From assembly GCA_017544125.1 (NCBI GenBank), contig JAFYET010000171.1:1-13420 (forward strand): DNA of 13,420 nucleotides. Reading direction: 5' to 3'. The notes below the pieces were generated by a model. The model searched no databases. It had not been told where the DNA came from and was given only the letters and a program-made list of their open reading frames with translations. The first letter of the stretch is position 1. The number at the start of each line of letters is the position of its first letter. A program made the position numbers and the translations under genes. This stretch comes from Ruminococcus sp. Lineage in GTDB: Bacteria; Bacillota; Clostridia; Oscillospirales; Ruminococcaceae. Positions 12,500 through 13,420 of the stretch are shown in pieces.

Positions 12500-13420
12500 A
12501 TGTCATACGAGTATGTTGAGGCACCTGTTGAGGGCGCAAGGATCAAGGTAATAGGTGTCGGCGGCGGCGGCGGAAACGCACTTAACTGTATCGCAGGCGA
12601 GGGTATCGTAGGTAATGTTGAGTACATAGCTATCAATACCGATGTTCAGGCTCTTAAGGCTTCAAAGGCTACCGAGAAGATAGCTATAGGTCAGAAGCTC
12701 ACACACGGTCTCGGCGCAGGCGCAAAGCCCGAGGTGGGTGAAGCTTCCGCTCAGGAGAGCAAGGAAGAGATATCCAAGGTCATCGAAGATGCCGATATGG
12801 TATTTATAACCGCAGGCATGGGCGGCGGTACAGGTACAGGCGCAGCACCCGTTGTTGCACAGATCTCGCAGGAGCTGGGCAAGCTCACGGTGGCTGTAGT
12901 TACAAAGCCCTTCAAGTTCGAGGGTGCCAAGAAGATGGAAAAGGCTGAGCAGGGTATCGCTAACCTTTTAGAGCACGTTGATGCACTCATCGTTATACCT
13001 AACCAGAACCTTCTATCCGGCGCTCAGAAGCTCACTATGAGAGAGTCTTATGCACTTGCTGATAACGTGCTCAAGACAGACGTTATCTCCATAGCTGAGA
13101 TAATCACAAGACATGACGAGATAAACGTTGACTTTGCTGATGTTACAACTATAATCAAGAACGCAGGCTATGCTCACATGGCAATAGGTCACGGCGCAGG
13201 CAAGGATAAGGTGCAGGAGGCTGTTTCGCAGGTGATCTCCAGCGAGCTGCTTGAAACATCTATCGAAGGCGCTAAGAGGCTGCTTGTCAACATTACAATG
13301 AGCGAGGATATCGTAACTGACGAGATCGACGAGCTTACAGAAGCACTTACAAAGGCTGCTGACGAGAACGCTGAGATAATCTTCGGCAACGGCTATGATC
13401 CTGACGCTAAGGACGAGATA
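12500..13420 (+). CDS. ftsZ: Cell division GTPase FtsZ, 3' truncated
   Basis: Tubulin-like GTPase that polymerises into the Z ring and recruits the divisome. The frame stays open to the window end; 307 residues are visible, covering the GTPase domain and most of the second domain but not the C-terminal linker and FtsA/SepF-binding tail. Motifs: GVGGGGGNALN (19-29), NTDVQAL (46-52), tubulin signature GGGTGTG (108-114), FEGAKKM (140-146), IPNQNLL (166-172), and the T7 catalytic loop NVDFAD (209-214). Departures: the loop before NVDFAD reads RHDEI where FtsZ proteins normally have a PGLx glycine turn; FEGAKK lacks the usual Arg; IPNQNLL replaces IPND(K/R)LL. The G-motif and both catalytic Asp are intact, so an active GTPase is likely. 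It is probably transcribed from its own promoters, separated from ftsQ by 400 nt. Confidence 0.95.
   Translation, partial: MSYEYVEAPVEGARIKVIGVGGGGGNALNCIAGEGIVGNVEYIAINTDVQALKASKATEKIAIGQKLTHGLGAGAKPEVGEASAQESKEEISKVIEDADMVFITAGMGGGTGTGAAPVVAQISQELGKLTVAVVTKPFKFEGAKKMEKAEQGIANLLEHVDALIVIPNQNLLSGAQKLTMRESYALADNVLKTDVISIAEIITRHDEINVDFADVTTIIKNAGYAHMAIGHGAGKDKVQEAVSQVISSELLETSIEGAKRLLVNITMSEDIVTDEIDELTEALTKAADENAEIIFGNGYDPDAKDEI

Overview
The window is part of a bacterial dcw (division and cell wall) cluster with every gene on the + strand. It most resembles a clostridial Firmicute of the Oscillospiraceae/Ruminococcus type. The evidence is a class B PBP with C-terminal PASTA domains, the order murG - X - murA - divIB/ftsQ - ftsZ, a DAP-type MurE, strong AGGAG ribosome sites, frequent ATA codons, and an extracellular Pro/Thr-rich tail on DivIB. 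The lineage is inferred from sequence style, not from a search.

Layout: 1-1764 3' part of a PASTA-containing transpeptidase (FtsI/SpoVD family); 1777-2322 unrecognised 181-aa protein; 2335-3768 murE; 3769-3838 short spacer holding a 31-nt interspersed repeat; 3839-5200 murF; 5190-6227 a MraY-fold membrane protein, overlapping murF and missing key catalytic residues; 6284-7549 ftsW, interrupted by an in-frame TAA at 7292-7294; 7586-8716 murG; 8775-9677 unrecognised single-pass membrane protein; 9748-11007 murA; 11047-12099 divIB/ftsQ; 12100-12499 a 400-nt gene-free region with a second inverted copy of the 31-nt repeat, several hairpins, a terminator-like stem, AT-rich promoter candidates and a structured leader; 12500-13420 the 5' part of ftsZ, running off the window.

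How the genes work together: MurA starts UDP-MurNAc synthesis, MurE and MurF add the third residue (meso-DAP by its DNPR motif) and D-Ala-D-Ala. A MraY would then load the precursor on undecaprenyl phosphate, and MurG adds GlcNAc to make lipid II. FtsW polymerises lipid II and the class B PBP crosslinks it at the septum. DivIB stabilises the divisome and FtsZ builds the ring. A canonical mraY and murD, normally found between murF and ftsW, are not here.

The most noteworthy points are the broken or recoded ftsW, the degenerate MraY-like protein in the mraY position, an FtsZ whose catalytic T7 loop departs from the usual PGLxN form, two unrecognised proteins embedded in the cluster, and a repeat-rich intergenic block separating ftsZ from the rest. 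I see no CRISPR, tRNA, rRNA, transposase or phage gene.
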